Of a stretch of 64,000 nucleotides of DNA, positions 61,311 to 64,000 are shown piece after piece. Numbering within the stretch: the first letter of the stretch is position 1; every line of letters starts with the position of its first letter. The notes beneath the pieces were generated by a model that made no database searches, was not told the DNA's origin, and saw only the letters and a list, made by a program, of their open reading frames with translations. Both the position numbers and the translations under genes were made by a program. The DNA is from Mercurialis annua. Taxonomy: Eukaryota > Streptophyta > Magnoliopsida > Malpighiales > Euphorbiaceae. The DNA lies in NCBI RefSeq assembly GCF_937616625.2, contig NC_065570.1:9248001-9312000 (forward strand), given 5' to 3'.

Positions 61311-61849
61311 AGCAAAACAGTACTTTAATATTTCTTTTATTATTATAAAGCGGTCTGCGAATCAGACTGCGCACTTGTTAGCGCGTAATGTCTGGTTTAT
61401 GTCAGGTCATATGGGTTCACGAACTTTTTTAAATATCTTACAAATGTATTTGTTTCGATTATTTCTTATTGAAAAATTTTGTTTTTCAAAAAAAAAATGC
61501 ATTTAAAAAATAAAAGGTTAGTGTTTATGGAATTCTAGTAAGCTAAACAAATATTCTCTCCATTTAATTTAAGAAGTCCTATTTTTTACGCAAAATTTTT
61601 AAAAAAATATTTATTATCTTTATTTTTTTTATATTTTTCCCAATTATTAATAGTGAAATTTTCTATAGAGTTTCTTTTAAGATAGCTAAAAACGGTAAAA
61701 AGAAAAATTTTATGTAAAAGTACGATAAAAATAAACATTAGACTTTTAAAATGGTACATCCTAAAATAAAAAATGGTACTTATAAAATGGGACATCCTGA
61801 AATGGAAAATGGTGCTTATAAAATGGGACCGGATGATATATTTTGAAAA
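61311..61849. other. intergenic, short tandem words
   Basis: 61735-61835 repeats ttataaaatgggacatcctg-like words about three times, and 61553-61640 has Stowaway-like words. No gene is seen. Confidence 0.4.
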
Positions 61850-62430
61850 AGAATCATTTCACCCCTAAACTTGGCGTGAAGTGGAAAATAAGTCCAAGTT
61901 CACAAAAGTGGATCAATTCAACCCAGAATTTGGCAAATCGTATCAAAAAAATCCAAAATTATTTTTTATATTATTTTATTTTATGTTAAATATTAGTTCA
62001 ATTTTTTAAAATTTAATTTACGCCGAATGTCAGATATAGAGGCGGTGACGGATTTCAATGGTTGTGCGGCGGCGGTGAGGCGGAGGGATGAAAAAAGTAT
62101 AATAAAGTCCCTAGATTTTTTCTTGAAAAAATTATTTAATATATGAATTTTTTTAAAATTTTGTAGGAATTATTTTTTTATTTTGAAATTCATTAAGTAC
62201 TAATTTGAAAATTTTAAAAAAATAATAAGGACTATTTTAGACATTTTATCATTATTTTTATGGAGAGCGTGGTTCAACTCGGTGCGAGAGTGGGAGAGGA
62301 TAGTAGGGGGTGAAACCGATCCGGTTTTACTAAGCTGCGGGTTGTTTAATCTGATTTTGTGAACTTGAGACTTTTTGAAATTTCATGCCAAGTTCAGAAA
62401 GTGAAATGATCCTTTGTTCGATATATTTTA
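61850..62430. mobile_element. foldback MITE related to the GAACAAAGG family
   Basis: The left arm is aatcatttcacccctaaact followed by tggcgtgaa. The facing right arm is GAACAAAGGATCATTTCACT followed by TTCTGAACTTGGCATGAA. The core has GGCGGTGA-type words near 62040. Non-coding, left edge approximate. Confidence 0.65.
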
Positions 62431-62501
62431 CTCTTTGAAGTATTTACTCTGATTTTTGGTTTATTTGTTTTAGAGCAAATTGCTTTGAAACCTCAACATA
62501 T

Positions 62502-64000
62502 GTTATAATTCATATTTCCGTTCATCCTTTTTAAAAATCAAACGATATGATCCTCTATTTTTAATTTCGTTAACTGTTTAATCTTTCTATTTTTTTATGA
62601 TATGCAAATGAGTCAAATAACTAAATTGAAAAATTAAATTTCAATTTAATTTTTACATTTATATTTTTAATATATCTAAATAAAAATCATATTTTAGTGA
62701 GATTTAGTGAGTTAATTGATTCGATTTAATTTGTAATATCTATCAATATTTAATTTTTTTGAAAAATAAATTTTTGTTAGTTTTTAACAAATAATCAATT
62801 CACCCTTTAAAGTTGGTACAAAATATCAAAAAAGTCATTCTCGCTGGTTTTGGTACAAATCAACCCGCAACTATGTCATTTAGCATAAAAAAGGCCCCTC
62901 CCCACTCTCACACCAGCAAGTGAGTCACACTCTTTGTAAAAAAAATGGAAATTTTTTTTAAAAAAATCCTTAATATTTTTTCTATCTCTTAAATTATTTT
63001 TTAATAATTTTTAATTTCTAATTATATTTTTATAATTTTTAAAATTTAATAATTAATTTATTTTTTAATAAAAAATGAGGGACTTTTTTTTTCCTTTCTT
63101 CTTCTTCCTTCCCCTTTCTTATTTTCTTCTTCCCTTCTTCTTCTTCTTCCGACCACCTTCTGCCGCCATCCACTACCGTCCCACTCCAGCCTTGCAGTTT
63201 TCATCCACCGCCACTTCTTTAAGCGAGGAATCCCTGCTTCTTGGAGAATATTTACCTTTTAGAGCTCCTTGTTGGAGGAGCTACTGCTCCTCGTTGGAGC
63301 AGATCTGCTCTCGAGGAGCATATTTGTTCCTCCAACATAGAGGAGCAGATCTGCTGCTCCTAAGGTGAGGAGTAGTTGCTCCTCGTCTAAGGAGCTGTTT
63401 ATGACGGAAGTAGTGGCGCGACAGAGATTTCCGGCAGTGGTTTTCAATGGTTTAGAATTAGGTGTTTGATTAGAATAATTAGGTTAATAAGTTCTAATTA
63501 GGGTTTTAATTGTATTTAATTAAAATTTTGATTGTGATTAATTAGTGTAATTAGCAAACAAAATTTCTTTTTAGAGTGTTTTTGTGTCAGAGTGGCTGAT
63601 TTGAAGCTAAAATGATCAAGTTGCGGGTTGATTTGTACAAAAACTAGCAAGTGACTTTTTTGATACTTTGTGCCAAGTTCATGAGTTAATTGATCCTTTG
63701 TTTTTTTTAACAAGTAAGAAATTATAAAAAAATAGAATATAATATTTTTAAAGTGAAGTAAAATTAAATAAATCAAAAATTAAATAAATCGAATGTATTA
63801 AGCCATTTAATTTCATAAATTTATAGTTTTATTTATAATTGTTTAAAAAATTTAAGAATTGATAGTGAAATCCTTTGAGTTAGTGACTAATACCAAAAAT
63901 AAACGAAGAAAATAAATCGTTGACAGAAATAAAAATGATTTACCTTATCATTTAATTTTTAAATAAAATTAAAAAAAATATAAATTATGACATATATCGA
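62502..64000. mobile_element. foldback MITE (family F1, copy 3), split and running off the window
   Basis: The left arm atatgttataattcatattt and following gatatgatcctctattttta match copies 1 and 2. The inverse right arm is seen at 63720-64000, ending aattatgacatatat at the window edge. The insert at 62789-63703 separates the arms. Confidence 0.6.
62789..63703. mobile_element. foldback MITE with GAGGAGC palindromic core
   Basis: The flanks tttttaac at 62781-62788 and 63704-63711 are identical. The arms contain aatcaattcaccctttaaag and the facing ggatcaattaactcatgaac, then AGTATCAAAAAAGTCA in both. The core at 63240-63400 is a set of palindromes of GAGGAGCAGATCTGCTCCTC type and variants. Short frames here come from CT-rich low complexity. 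Related to 47160-47890. Confidence 0.75.

Noticed and set aside
63075..63447. Open frames of 97 and 62 codons
   Set aside because: CT-rich low complexity and GAGGAGC palindromes inside a foldback MITE.

Overview
This is an AT-rich plant nuclear window, most likely from a eudicot. The evidence is GT-AG introns, five recognisable plant genes (PAR1 family, laccase, R2R3-MYB, RING-CH protein, BR-signalling kinase), a tRNA-iMet-primed Ty1/copia element, tRNA-derived SINEs, and Stowaway, hAT and Mutator-type elements. I cannot name the species from sequence alone. No organellar or bacterial genes, rRNA genes or genuine tRNA genes were seen.

Layout. 1-4000: AT-rich intergenic DNA with a foldback MITE and two SINEs. 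4140-6230 (+): a complete three-exon PAR1-family secreted protein gene. 6.7-8.7 kb: decayed inverted-repeat DNA with a nested hAT MITE. 8776-13857 (-): a complete seven-exon laccase gene (570 aa). Its introns carry MITEs, and a 194-bp hAT-type MITE sits exactly at the start codon. 14396-19972: a Mutator-type MITE split by an almost intact, very young Ty1/copia element (14428-19643, one 1509-codon gag-pol ORF, near-identical LTRs). 20-31 kb: MITEs, a Stowaway with a SINE inside it, and a decayed Ty3/gypsy (Tat-like) element whose extra ORF runs antisense to its LTR. 31199-32957 (+): an R2R3-MYB gene of the MYB1/25/109 type. 37231-39373 (+): a two-exon RING-CH (MARCH-type) membrane protein gene. 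39949-44895: a 4.95-kb Mutator-type element with 9-bp target duplications, holding two arrays of GC-rich hairpins around a promoter-like segment and a broken ORF. 44.9-53.5 kb: three decayed copies of exon 1 of the RING-CH gene, broken by a hAT-like element, a 2.5-kb solo LTR and several MITEs. 54191-56783 (-): a complete ten-exon BSK (pseudokinase plus TPR) gene. 58.9-61.3 kb: a LINE remnant interrupted by a solo LTR. 61.8-64 kb: nested foldback elements running off the window end.

The five intact genes look unrelated in function and have independent promoters. The rest of the window is a stratified record of nested insertions. Target-site duplications let many edges be placed to the base, and the nesting gives relative ages. 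The most unusual material is a set of non-autonomous TIR elements whose interiors are built of short GC-rich palindromic modules. The modules differ between families (CCGCGGAA, GAGGAGC, GAAGAC types). The strongest case is the 39949-44895 element.
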